From an uncultured Puniceicoccaceae bacterium (GTDB lineage: Bacteria; Verrucomicrobiota; Verrucomicrobiia; Opitutales; Coraliomargaritaceae), in contig CAJWMY010000011.1 in the NCBI GenBank assembly GCA_913044165.1, forward strand, positions 1-32,884: DNA of 32,884 bases. The letters are read 5' to 3'. Under the pieces are notes generated by a model. It was not told the DNA's origin. It did not search any database and was given only the letters and a program-made list of their open reading frames with translations. The translations under genes and the position numbers were made by a program. This document shows positions 18,114-26,763 of this stretch, piece by piece (positions within the stretch are counted from its first letter, which is position 1; every line of letters begins with the position of its first letter).

Positions 18114-18947
18114 TTAACTATTTGGGTGATTTAAATAGATATCATAACGATTTCGCTTACCTTTCAAGACATAACTCGCTTGTTTAGATGCTATGGCATT
18201 AACTTTTCGTGATCGCTTTACAACTACCCGACCTACCTTTGTTGATAATGCACTATCCAATAAGCATTTGGAATCTTCATCCTCACCAACAAGAAACTGC
18301 AACATTTGCATATCTTTTTTCACTAAGACCCTTTTCTCAGGATGCGGAAACATTGGGTCTAAATAAATAACTTCTGCCGATTCTATAAGCTGAGATTGAA
18401 ATAACTCTTTAGCATCACCACTCACTAAATTTAAACGCTCCATTATAATTTTTAACTCTGGATTCTTTTTCGCAACTTCATTTGCTCGCCTTAAGCCATC
18501 TTCTAAAAGTAAGCGTACGCAAGAATTTCGCTCTGCCATCGTAACATTACAACCAAGGCTTGCTAGTACAAAAGCATCTTTACCTAAACCAGCTGTTGCA
18601 TCAATAACGACTGGAAAAAAATTTGGTTTAATGCCCACTGATTTAGCAATTAACTGATTACTTCCGCCACCCTTAGTTCGTCTATATTCCATTTGCGAAG
18701 ATACAAAATTCACCTGTATTTTAAAAACCGCTGGATGCAACATTTGTAAATGCAAGCCCTCTTCATCCATTAGCAAAATACAATCTTTAGATGTTTTATC
18801 AGAAAAAAATTTAGCAAACGCTTTACTTGACAACTCATTACTTAAATCAATTTCACAGAGATCAACATACAAAGCTTTGGCATACGATTCTGCTAAAACT
18901 TTGTTTGCCTTATCCGTACAAATTAATGTATCAATTAGTCTGTTCAT
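18114..18947 (-). CDS. rsmJ: 16S rRNA m2G1516 methyltransferase (RsmJ)
   Basis: SAM-dependent methyltransferase; E. coli RsmJ (YhiQ) makes m2G1516 in 16S rRNA. Visible family features are KGGGSNQLIAKSVGI before the cofactor site, the SAM-binding VIDATAGLGKDAFVLASLGC (about 113-132), MAERN as the acidic loop, SGDA, and the catalytic region VIYLDPMFPHPEKRVLVKKDMQ followed by FLVGEDEDS. At 277 residues it is slightly longer than E. coli RsmJ (about 250), with an N-terminal region consistent with the family. RsmJ is mainly a gammaproteobacterial gene, so its presence here may reflect transfer. A possible regulatory element lies 34-52 bp upstream. Confidence 0.88.
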   Translation of the reverse strand: MNRLIDTLICTDKANKVLAESYAKALYVDLCEIDLSNELSSKAFAKFFSDKTSKDCILLMDEEGLHLQMLHPAVFKIQVNFVSSQMEYRRTKGGGSNQLIAKSVGIKPNFFPVVIDATAGLGKDAFVLASLGCNVTMAERNSCVRLLLEDGLRRANEVAKKNPELKIIMERLNLVSGDAKELFQSQLIESAEVIYLDPMFPHPEKRVLVKKDMQMLQFLVGEDEDSKCLLDSALSTKVGRVVVKRSRKVNAIASKQASYVLKGKRNRYDIYLNHPNS

Positions 18948-18980
18948 ATTACTAAGCTATTGTATCTTATGAATTGAAAT

Positions 18981-18999
18981 TTACCTAAATAGTGCAAGC
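18981..18999 (-). promoter_or_regulatory. Conserved element upstream of rsmJ
   Basis: On the minus strand this reads GCTTGCACTATTTAGGTAA. An almost identical sequence, GCTTGCACTATGAGGTAA, lies at 29148-29165 upstream of fabG. Both sit in divergent intergenic regions and at nearly the same distance from the minus-strand start codon (34-52 bp here, 41-58 bp there), which suits a -35/activator site. The plus-strand genes tlyA and rluB-like could equally be the targets. Function is inferred from position only. Confidence 0.4.
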
Positions 19000-19052
19000 A
19001 CCAAGTCTGCAAAGAAATCCATTGCCTACGATAATCCAGAAACCTTAAGACT

Positions 19053-19826
19053 GTGACAAAAAATAAAAAACTTCGATTAGATGAGTGGTTAGTCGCCAAC
19101 AATTTAGTAAACTCACGCTCAAGGGCAAAGGCTTTAATACTTGCAGGGAAGGTCATGCAAGAAACTCAAAGATTAGATAAGCCAGGTCAAATGGTCGTAC
19201 ACGACGCCCCTATACGAATCATTGCACCCCCACGCTTTGTCAGTCGCGGTGGTGAAAAACTTTCAGGCTTCATTGAAAAATTTTCTATTACAATGCAAGA
19301 TTGCCTTGTTTTAGATGTAGGAGCTTCAACGGGCGGTTTTACAGATTGTTGTCTACAAAATGGTGCTCAGCACGTCACTTGTATTGATGTCGGACGTGCT
19401 CAACTACATAATAAATTAATTCAAGATGCTAGAGTTACCAATATTGAGAAATATAATGCACGCTATTTAAAGGTTGGTGACTTGCCCCATGATGGGTATC
19501 CAAGAATTGTCATGGACCTCTCATTTATATCTTTAAAAAAAATCCTTCCATCTGTTTGGAACGTTTTAAAAGAAAATGGTATTCTTATAGCTTTAATAAA
19601 GCCACAATTTGAAGCAGATAAACATGAAGTTGATGCTGGGAAAGGAATCATTACAAGCCCAGAAATACACCAAAGAATTTTAGAAGAGCTCCTAAGCTTT
19701 TGTAAAGATTCCCTACCCCATGCAGAAATTATTGGCCATATCGATTCCCCAATAAAAGGCACAGACGGAAATAAAGAATTTCTTGTTGGTTTGACAAAAT
19801 TATGTATTGTCGCAAATGAACAATAA
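19053..19826 (+). CDS. tlyA: TlyA-family rRNA 2'-O-methyltransferase / haemolysin-like protein
   Basis: 257 residues comprising an N-terminal S4 RNA-binding domain ([20 protein letters not shown], about 7-65) and an FtsJ-like methyltransferase domain with [17 protein letters not shown] (SAM site, about 86-102) and CIDVG. The K-D-K-E catalytic set of 2'-O-methyltransferases can be matched to Lys in SRGGEKL, Asp in MDLSFIS, Lys in ALIKPQFE and Glu near GNKEFLVG. In mycobacteria TlyA methylates 16S and 23S rRNA; the substrate here is not known. The start is GTG at 19053, chosen because the S4 domain begins a few residues later. nadK follows closely, a pairing seen in many bacteria. Confidence 0.9.
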   Translation: MTKNKKLRLDEWLVANNLVNSRSRAKALILAGKVMQETQRLDKPGQMVVHDAPIRIIAPPRFVSRGGEKLSGFIEKFSITMQDCLVLDVGASTGGFTDCCLQNGAQHVTCIDVGRAQLHNKLIQDARVTNIEKYNARYLKVGDLPHDGYPRIVMDLSFISLKKILPSVWNVLKENGILIALIKPQFEADKHEVDAGKGIITSPEIHQRILEELLSFCKDSLPHAEIIGHIDSPIKGTDGNKEFLVGLTKLCIVANEQ

Positions 19827-19844
19827 CTAACACTTTTGTATTTA

Positions 19845-20678
19845 ATGACTCCCATACAAAGCATAGCATTTGTTATTAATTTATCAAAACCGAAAGCCCA
19901 GTCCACAGCTGAAGCGCTAGCTAGTATAGCACAGGCTCAAGGGAAAAAGACTCAATTTATAACTCAACATCCCTTAAAGAACGATTGCTTAAAAGACGTT
20001 GATTTATGTTGTGTTATTGGTGGTGATGGCACTTTGCTCGGTGTTCTGGACGCTTCTATTCAAAGCCGAACTAAAGTACTGGGAGTTAATCTAGGGAAAC
20101 TTGGCTTTCTGGCTACTTACAATCCAGATCAATTGATCAAAGATTTCGCCTCCATTCTAGACGGAGATTATTCTGTTGAAGAACGCTCCATTCTCCATTG
20201 CCAATCTAACACTGGTGAAACCGCTTTAGCCTTAAATGACTTAGTCATTAAAGAAAGCGAGAACCGAGGATTGATTCGCCTAAAAGTAAAATCAGAACAA
20301 AGACTTATTTCCGAATACCATTGTGACGGACTCATATTCGCTACACCCACAGGATCTACTGCTTATAACCTTTCTGCAGGAGGACCTATCATAAGTCCAA
20401 ATGTAGAAGCGATTGCAATGACCCCAATCTGTCCACATACACTTGGAAACCGATCCGTAATTTTTGGTACAAAAACGCCTATTGAGGTTTCGTTTGATGA
20501 TTTGCCGGAAGCCCCTTTAGTCTCAATCGATGGTAAAAAACATTTTGGAAAAGACTCCTTGAGTTCAATTAGCATCCAACTAACGAAAGAACGATTTCCT
20601 CTTATCCGAAACAAAGCCAACGCGCATTTTTCTATTGTTCGAGATAAATTAAATTGGGGTGATCCGACTGTCCGCTAA
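19845..20678 (+). CDS. nadK: NAD kinase
   Basis: Phosphorylates NAD to NADP with ATP or polyphosphate. Key features are the GGDGT motif at 59-63 with catalytic Asp61, LGVNLGKLGFLATY (about 83-96), ALNDLVIKE (NE/D motif region), and the diagnostic CDGLIFATPTGSTAYNLSAGGPI (about 162-184). I start it at the ATG at 19845 (277 residues). An in-frame TTG nine bases upstream would add three residues, but an ATG is preferable. It lies 18 bp after tlyA and 6 bp before the nucleotidyltransferase gene, so tlyA-nadK-cca-polA-rnc-like is probably one operon. Confidence 0.94.
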   Translation: MTPIQSIAFVINLSKPKAQSTAEALASIAQAQGKKTQFITQHPLKNDCLKDVDLCCVIGGDGTLLGVLDASIQSRTKVLGVNLGKLGFLATYNPDQLIKDFASILDGDYSVEERSILHCQSNTGETALALNDLVIKESENRGLIRLKVKSEQRLISEYHCDGLIFATPTGSTAYNLSAGGPIISPNVEAIAMTPICPHTLGNRSVIFGTKTPIEVSFDDLPEAPLVSIDGKKHFGKDSLSSISIQLTKERFPLIRNKANAHFSIVRDKLNWGDPTVR

Positions 20679-20684
20679 TCCATC

Positions 20685-22070
20685 GTGAAGCTTTTAGAAC
20701 AATTTTCAGAACATCAAAAATCCGCTGTAAAGCAAATTACTCAATTATTCAAAAATGAGGGTGCTAGTATTTACCTAGTTGGTGGCTGCGTGCGAGATAG
20801 CCTTCTTGGACTTTCGCCAAAAGATATTGACATAGAAATCTACAAGTTGCCTCCCGAAACCATTGAGGCGGTATTGTCTAAACATTTCAAAATCGATACC
20901 GTTGGTAAAAATTTTGGTGTTCTTTTACTCAAGGGCTATTCCATAGATGTCAGTCTACCACGCAAAGAATCGAAAACTGGTCTTAAGCATACCGACTTTA
21001 AAATTACTGGAGATCCATACATGCACCCAAAAGTTGCAGCACTTCGCAGAGACTTTACAATAAACGCTATAAGCTACGATCTTGTTAAAGAAATCATTTA
21101 TGATCCTTATAATGGCATAGATGATTTATCTAAAAAACACCTAAGGCATATTTCTCCAGCATTTAGTGAAGATCCCCTAAGGGTCTTAAGAGCGATGCAA
21201 TTCATCGCTCGCTTCAACCTCTCGGTGAGTCCCGATACGCTAAAGCTTTGCCAATCCCTTAATCCAAATGAAATCCACAAAGAACGTATCTGGGAAGAAT
21301 GGAAAAAGCTCGTACTAAAAGGTCACAGAATTTCCCTAGGGCTTCAGTTTTTAAAGGACTGTGACTGGCTTTCTTATTTCCCAGAACTATCTGCACTCAC
21401 TGAATGTGAACAAGACCCTGAATGGCACCCTGAAGGAAACGTTTGGGAACATACTAAGCATTGCATGGATGCATTTTCAAAAAATAGAATGGGTCATGAT
21501 TGGGAAGATTTAATAGTCGGCTTAGCTACGCTTTGTCATGACATGGGCAAGCCTAAGACTACTATACGAGGTGAAGATGGAAAAATTAGAAGCCCGCAGC
21601 ATGATAAGGAAGGCGTTGTTATAGCTAAAGCATTTTTAGCGAGAATGACTGAGCAAAAAAAAGTTTTTGATCAAGTGCTACCACTTGTCTCTGAACATAT
21701 GCGACCTCATAATTTATACATAAATAATTCCGGGGACTCCGCAATTCGTCGATTAGCCAATAAGGTGAACCGTATCGATCGATTAATTCGAGTATTTCAA
21801 GCAGACCAACTTGGAAAACCACCGCTTAAAGTAACTGAAGATCCCGTCAGTGATTGGTTGGCAGAGCGCTCTCAGCAATTGGAATTACAAGCAAGTGCTC
21901 CAAAACCCATTATTCTAGGTAGACATTTGCTTGCAGAAAATTTAAAACCAAGTCCTATTTTTAAAAACCTACTTAAAGAATGCTTTGAAGCACAACTGGA
22001 CGGGACTTTTGATAATGAAACCGATGGCTTAATTTATTTAAAATCCCTTTTAGAAAAGCATAATTCTTAA
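20685..22070 (+). CDS. cca: HD-domain tRNA nucleotidyltransferase / poly(A) polymerase family protein
   Basis: 461 residues. The N-terminal class II polymerase-beta-like head has [23 protein letters not shown] (about 30-52), where the two Asp in DID bind the catalytic metals, then [12 protein letters not shown] (about 120-131) and [16 protein letters not shown] (about 161-176), the nucleotide-recognition region. The C-terminal half carries an HD phosphohydrolase domain with WEHTKHC and [10 protein letters not shown] (about 285-294). This architecture fits bacterial CCA-adding enzymes with an HD domain that completes or repairs tRNA 3' ends; CCA-adding, A-adding and poly(A) polymerase activities cannot be separated reliably by eye. 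The start is a GTG at 20685, 6 bp after nadK. Confidence 0.85.
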   Translation: MKLLEQFSEHQKSAVKQITQLFKNEGASIYLVGGCVRDSLLGLSPKDIDIEIYKLPPETIEAVLSKHFKIDTVGKNFGVLLLKGYSIDVSLPRKESKTGLKHTDFKITGDPYMHPKVAALRRDFTINAISYDLVKEIIYDPYNGIDDLSKKHLRHISPAFSEDPLRVLRAMQFIARFNLSVSPDTLKLCQSLNPNEIHKERIWEEWKKLVLKGHRISLGLQFLKDCDWLSYFPELSALTECEQDPEWHPEGNVWEHTKHCMDAFSKNRMGHDWEDLIVGLATLCHDMGKPKTTIRGEDGKIRSPQHDKEGVVIAKAFLARMTEQKKVFDQVLPLVSEHMRPHNLYINNSGDSAIRRLANKVNRIDRLIRVFQADQLGKPPLKVTEDPVSDWLAERSQQLELQASAPKPIILGRHLLAENLKPSPIFKNLLKECFEAQLDGTFDNETDGLIYLKSLLEKHNS

Positions 22071-22090
22071 TATTAAAAAACGACCCATTT

Positions 22091-24877
22091 ATGAAAAAAT
22101 TATTTTTATTGGACGGAATGGCACTAGCTTATCGTGCTCACTTTGCCTTGATACGCAGTCCAATTTTTAATTCAAAGGGTATGAATACTTCTGCAGCTTA
22201 CGGATTCACTGCAACGCTCATAGATTTAATTCAAAAGCAACAGCCAACACACTTAGCCATTGCCTTTGACACTTCAGCACCCACCGCGCGACACGAACTG
22301 CACCCTAAATACAAAGCCAATCGTGAAGCTATGCCCGAGGATTTAAGAATTGCCCTTCCCTATATTGAAACAATTTCTGAAGGTTTCAATATACCCATTA
22401 TTAAAATGGATGGCTATGAAGCGGATGATATCATAGGTACACTAGCTCATAAAGCAGAAGCGGAAGGCTTTGAATCTATTTATATGGTCACACCAGACAA
22501 GGACTTTGGACAACTGGTTACAGAAAAAATAAAAATGTATCGTCCTTCAAGAAAAGGCGATGGTGCTGAAATTTGGGGTATAAGCGAAATACTTGAAAAA
22601 TGGAATATTCAAACCACTGAACAGGTGATTGATATGCTAGGCTTATGTGGTGATGTCTCCGATAATATTCCGGGCGTTCCGGGAATCGGCCCAAAAACCG
22701 CTGCTAAATTATTAACCAGTTATGGTGACATTGAAAACTTGCTTGATCATACAGAGGAACTTAAAGGTAAGCAAAAAGAACAACTAGAAAGCTTTTCTGA
22801 ACAAGCTAAACTTTCAAAACAATTAGCTACCATCAATATACAAGTGCCCGTCACTTATAATTGGGACGAATATACTTTAAATGACCCCTCTCAAGAGCAA
22901 CTAGAAAGCCTTTTTTCCGAATTAGAATTCCGAACACTCGGTCGCCGATTATTTGGCAAAAGCTTTCAGATAAAAAAAGAGTCTGAAGAAAATTTCACCC
23001 TTAAATCTGAGTCCGATCCTGAGGCCCCACCTTCGGCTCAGCAAGCTGAACTGCTTTCTGAAAGCTTACATAGCTTCAAATCATTAAAAGAAATCCCGTC
23101 TCAATATATTTTAATCAAAACTCAAAAGGAGAAAGAGGCTTTAGCTCAAGCAATTGAAGAAAGCCAATTATTCGCTTTTGATACCGAAACCGACTCATTA
23201 GACACACATAATGCACAACTTAAAGGGATTGCTTTTGTAACTCAAATCAACAAAGGCTGGTTCTTGCCTTATCAAGAAGTAGATAGTGATTTTCTTGAAG
23301 AACTATTTGGCAATGAAGCTTACACAAAGATCGGACATAATTTAAAATTCGATATAGCAATATTAGAAAATCACGGCTGCCATATCAAAGGTACTTGTTA
23401 TGACACGCTTATCGCCCACTCATTAATCGAACCAGATCAAAGGCACAATTTAGACATTCTCGCAGAAAACCTCCTTAGCTACAAAACGATTCCTTTCTCT
23501 GAACTGGCTCCTTATGCAAAAAAAGGACAGCCTATTGATTACGAATCCATCGATATTGATACACTCACTAATTATTCCATTGAAGATGCTGATATTACTT
23601 TTCAATTATGGCAATTGCTTAAGCCTCAATTAGAATCACTGGGACAATCTGAAGTCTTCTATAATATTGAAATGCCTTTACTAAACGTACTTATAGCTAT
23701 GGAAAAAGAGGGAATCAATATATGCGAGAAAACACTGAAAAATATAGGTAACACCTTATCAGTTGAAATTGAGAAACTCCGTAGTGAGATTTATGAGACC
23801 GCAGGCCAAGAATTTAACCTAAATTCACCAAAGCAGCTAGGGGTGATTCTTTTTGAGGTTCTAAAACTATCCGAAAAGCCTAAGAAGACCAAGACGGGTC
23901 AATACGCAACCAACGAACAAACCCTCTCAGGCTTGGCGAATAAGCACAGAATTGCCGCTGCTCTTTTAGAATATCGGCAATTAAATAAACTGATCAGTAC
24001 TTATATTGATGCCCTACCTCATTCAATTAACGCTAGAACTCAGCATATTCACACGAACTTTGGCCAGGTACAAACCACCACAGGTCGACTCAGTTCAAAC
24101 AATCCCAATTTACAAAATATTCCTATACGTTCAACGAATGGAAAACAGATCCGTAAAGCATTCATTCCTCGTCAGCCAAACTGGAAAATTTTGAGTGCTG
24201 ATTATTCTCAAATTGAACTACGAATACTTGCTGCACTTTCAGAAGATTCGAGTATGATTCAAGCTTTCAATGACAGGCAAGATATTCATGCCTCTACCGC
24301 CGCAAAAATATTTGATATATCCATAAACGAGGTGAGTCGTGAACAACGAAGTACAGCAAAGATGGTCAACTTTGGAATACCCTATGGAATTTCTGCTTTT
24401 GGTTTAGCACAAAGACTCGGAACTGTTTCTCGAACAGAAGCAAAAATAATTATTGATAATTACTTTGCGCAATTCCCCACCATTCAGAACTACATTAATC
24501 AACAAATAGAAAAAGCTCGTAAGGATGGCTATGTCACAACATTACTGGGTCGTAGACGATACCTCAGAGATATTAACTCAACTAATGGTAGTATTCGTGC
24601 AGCATCTGAAAGAAACGCCATCAATATGCCTATACAAGGTACTGCTGCTGATTTAATTAAAATTGCAATGATACGTATTGCAGGAAAAATGGCAGACTTA
24701 AAATTACATTCAAAAATGCTACTGCAAGTCCATGATGAACTTATCTTTGATTTACAACCCGATGAAGAATTACAATTGAAAGAAATACTCGAAACCGAAA
24801 TGGTTCATGCTATTGATCTTAAATGCCCCCTTGAAATCGATATTGGAGTTGGGAATAATTGGCTTGAAGCTCACTAA
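22091..24877 (+). CDS. polA: DNA polymerase I
   Basis: Gap-filling and Okazaki-processing polymerase, 928 residues, as in E. coli. All three domains appear complete. The 5' nuclease has LLDGMALAYRAHFAL and GYEADDIIGTLA. The 3'-5' proofreading exonuclease keeps its acidic residues in FAFDTETDSLD (about 361-371), IGHNLKFDIAIL and YSIEDADITF. The polymerase has TTTGRLSSNNPNLQNIPIR, LSADYSQIELRILAALS (motif A), the O-helix RSTAKMVNFGIPYG and LQVHDELIFD (motif C). Retention of proofreading contrasts with Taq-like enzymes. It starts 20 bp after the cca-like gene and ends 3 bp before the mini RNase III-like gene. Confidence 0.97.
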   Translation: MKKLFLLDGMALAYRAHFALIRSPIFNSKGMNTSAAYGFTATLIDLIQKQQPTHLAIAFDTSAPTARHELHPKYKANREAMPEDLRIALPYIETISEGFNIPIIKMDGYEADDIIGTLAHKAEAEGFESIYMVTPDKDFGQLVTEKIKMYRPSRKGDGAEIWGISEILEKWNIQTTEQVIDMLGLCGDVSDNIPGVPGIGPKTAAKLLTSYGDIENLLDHTEELKGKQKEQLESFSEQAKLSKQLATINIQVPVTYNWDEYTLNDPSQEQLESLFSELEFRTLGRRLFGKSFQIKKESEENFTLKSESDPEAPPSAQQAELLSESLHSFKSLKEIPSQYILIKTQKEKEALAQAIEESQLFAFDTETDSLDTHNAQLKGIAFVTQINKGWFLPYQEVDSDFLEELFGNEAYTKIGHNLKFDIAILENHGCHIKGTCYDTLIAHSLIEPDQRHNLDILAENLLSYKTIPFSELAPYAKKGQPIDYESIDIDTLTNYSIEDADITFQLWQLLKPQLESLGQSEVFYNIEMPLLNVLIAMEKEGINICEKTLKNIGNTLSVEIEKLRSEIYETAGQEFNLNSPKQLGVILFEVLKLSEKPKKTKTGQYATNEQTLSGLANKHRIAAALLEYRQLNKLISTYIDALPHSINARTQHIHTNFGQVQTTTGRLSSNNPNLQNIPIRSTNGKQIRKAFIPRQPNWKILSADYSQIELRILAALSEDSSMIQAFNDRQDIHASTAAKIFDISINEVSREQRSTAKMVNFGIPYGISAFGLAQRLGTVSRTEAKIIIDNYFAQFPTIQNYINQQIEKARKDGYVTTLLGRRRYLRDINSTNGSIRAASERNAINMPIQGTAADLIKIAMIRIAGKMADLKLHSKMLLQVHDELIFDLQPDEELQLKEILETEMVHAIDLKCPLEIDIGVGNNWLEAH

Positions 24878-24880
24878 TAT

Positions 24881-25201
24881 ATGAAAATTGAAGACAAAAA
24901 GTCTTTGGCTTGGATAGGAGATGCCATTTTAGCTTTATATGCTAGGAAATGGATTTTAAAGCAAAGTTCAATTCAAGCAAAAGAGCGGGCATCAGTATTT
25001 CAGTCTATGACGACTAATGAATTTCTTTCTCATTGGGGTGAACCGACTCAAGTGGAATCGAGAATTGGGAAGATATTCGAAGAAGATGGATTTGAAAAAG
25101 CTATGCACTACATTGAAGCCAATCTTTTGCCGATCGTAATAAAAAGACAGAAACAAAAAAAACAACCTGGTCGCTACCAAAGGAAGAAGCCTACCGGCTA
25201 G
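24881..25201 (+). CDS. Small RNase III-domain protein (Mini-III-like)
   Basis: Only 106 residues. SLAWIGDAILALYARKWIL at 8-26 matches the RNase III signature, with Asp14 in the metal-binding position. Residues 58-75 (VESRIGKIFEEDGFEKA) align without gaps to the FEALIGAIYLD-GLEAA segment of RNase III, with Glu59 at the second catalytic acid. There is no double-stranded-RNA-binding domain and the protein ends in a Lys/Arg/Gln-rich tail (about 88-104) that could bind RNA. It is shorter than Mini-III of Bacillus (about 140). It may process rRNA or cut dsRNA as a dimer, but this is inference. It begins 3 bp after polA, and its 3' end overlaps the convergent PLD-like gene by 11 bp. Confidence 0.72.
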   Translation: MKIEDKKSLAWIGDAILALYARKWILKQSSIQAKERASVFQSMTTNEFLSHWGEPTQVESRIGKIFEEDGFEKAMHYIEANLLPIVIKRQKQKKQPGRYQRKKPTG

Positions 25202-26726
25202 AGATTTGGCTCCATTCTTGGAATCGATAGAAGAAGAGACGTATATACTGCATCCATTTAGGATTTTTTAAAGCTTTGTATTCAAAACTCTCATTATATC
25301 CAATTTCATTATTCCATATATTATCAAAATATGCATCAAATGCATTAGAGATAGGCAATACGTGGTTAAAGACTAAAGTTGATTCTAAATTAAAATTAGA
25401 TAAGCTCCTTTTGGTTAAATTTGCAGAACCGATATAAACCAAATCTCTTTCTTTATCAAATATACGAATTGCCTTAGTATGATATTGTGCATGAGATTCT
25501 GCAGATGCCCAATGAATTTGAATTGAGTTTACTTCGTCTAATTGCATTAGCTCATCTGCAATACTACGATTCGGAATGCCCATTTTCTTAAAGCCAAAGG
25601 CGTATTTATTTTGATCCAATAATAATCGTATATTGGCGCCTCTTTTAGCTGCAGCTTTTAGAGCTTTAACAAATGTTCTGTCTGATAGATAAAACATAGC
25701 AATATCGATAGAGGTACCTTCTCCAGAAGCTTCCAAATTTTTTATTAAACTATTACCTATAGATCCTTCACTTAAAAATTGAACGCCTGTTTTGCGTAAA
25801 GCAAAACGCTTAAAATTATTTTTCTTAATTAAAATTCTATCTAAGCTTCTTAAAACGTCTTCTAGATGTAGTCGATTTCCTAAAAGATTTCCTTTATTAC
25901 TTGTGGACCATTGTACTATTGAAAGTTCAGAACGGGCTATATAATCTGCAATTGGACCCGATACCGAAGCCGCTAAATTGGAATTTAAAGAGCTTCCATC
26001 CGATGGATTAAAGCTTCCAACAATAACCCTATTAGGTTTATTCTTGTAGCCAGAAATTAAAATTTTTCGATGGTTAGCCTTAAGGTGTAAAGCTTTAAAG
26101 AATTCAGAGAACGATAAACGTTTTCCTTTTGATTCTACGATATTTGGGAATATCCTAAATTTATTTGTATTTAAACTAAATGTATAAAATTTTGACCAGA
26201 AGCGAATTTGTTTCGAATAAATCCAGTTAGAATCAGGAAGAGCAGTAAGATCAGTAAAGACAACAGGAATTCCAAGTGAGGCAAGGCGTTTAAAGAATTC
26301 TGGCACTTGATTACCATATAGGCGATTAATAGGATCAGTAATAATAAGAATTGGTATTTGAGGGTCTTTAGTTCTCTTACTAATAATTGCCTGAACTAAA
26401 CTTTCAGAAATTTTTATCAAATCTTCTTTTTTAGAAAGTTTACATTTCCATTCATTCCAAAGAAAAAAATCTAATATTAGAAAAGTTTCAGCCGAATTGA
26501 TTTCATTAATTAAAGCATCGAGGATATTATGATTTAAAATATTCTTCTCCTCTACTACATCTCGAAAAGTACGATCTTCTAATAATCTTACTTCCTCATA
26601 ATTAAAAAACGGGCTATTTAAATCACTACCTTCGGGCATTTCTTTGTTTGGAATAACTAAATACGGGAGTAATAAAACCCCGATTAAAGCCCCAACAAAA
26701 AATTTAAGGACAGAATGCATAAACAT
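25191..26726 (-). CDS. Membrane-anchored phospholipase D-like protein (cardiolipin synthase-like)
   Basis: 511 residues with an N-terminal hydrophobic segment (about 5-26, anchor or signal) and two PLD repeats. The first has NHRKILISG (His219, Lys221) and GSFNPSDG (about 237-244); the usual Asp of HxKxxxxD is not in place. The second has YHTKAIRIFD (His416, Lys418, Asp424) and GSANLTKRSL (433-442), fully canonical. Two HKD motifs make a phosphatidyltransferase or phospholipase likely; its position right after fabF in a fatty-acid gene run favours lipid metabolism such as cardiolipin synthesis, but a nuclease or other PLD activity is possible. The start may be Met1 or Met3. It lies 37 bp downstream of fabF on the same strand. 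Confidence 0.82.
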   Translation of the reverse strand: MFMHSVLKFFVGALIGVLLLPYLVIPNKEMPEGSDLNSPFFNYEEVRLLEDRTFRDVVEEKNILNHNILDALINEINSAETFLILDFFLWNEWKCKLSKKEDLIKISESLVQAIISKRTKDPQIPILIITDPINRLYGNQVPEFFKRLASLGIPVVFTDLTALPDSNWIYSKQIRFWSKFYTFSLNTNKFRIFPNIVESKGKRLSFSEFFKALHLKANHRKILISGYKNKPNRVIVGSFNPSDGSSLNSNLAASVSGPIADYIARSELSIVQWSTSNKGNLLGNRLHLEDVLRSLDRILIKKNNFKRFALRKTGVQFLSEGSIGNSLIKNLEASGEGTSIDIAMFYLSDRTFVKALKAAAKRGANIRLLLDQNKYAFGFKKMGIPNRSIADELMQLDEVNSIQIHWASAESHAQYHTKAIRIFDKERDLVYIGSANLTKRSLSNFNLESTLVFNHVLPISNAFDAYFDNIWNNEIGYNESFEYKALKNPKWMQYIRLFFYRFQEWSQISSR

Positions 26727-26763
26727 GAGTATTGAAACTCTAGAAAAAAAATAAACTACAAAA

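Noticed and set aside
19463-19906. 147-codon minus-strand frame across the tlyA/nadK junction
   Set aside because: Opposes two confidently assigned genes and shows no domain; shadow ORF.
24001-24200. Possible intein or frameshift in polA suggested by a 62-codon alternative frame
   Set aside because: The main frame is continuous through all polymerase motifs; the other frame is a shadow.
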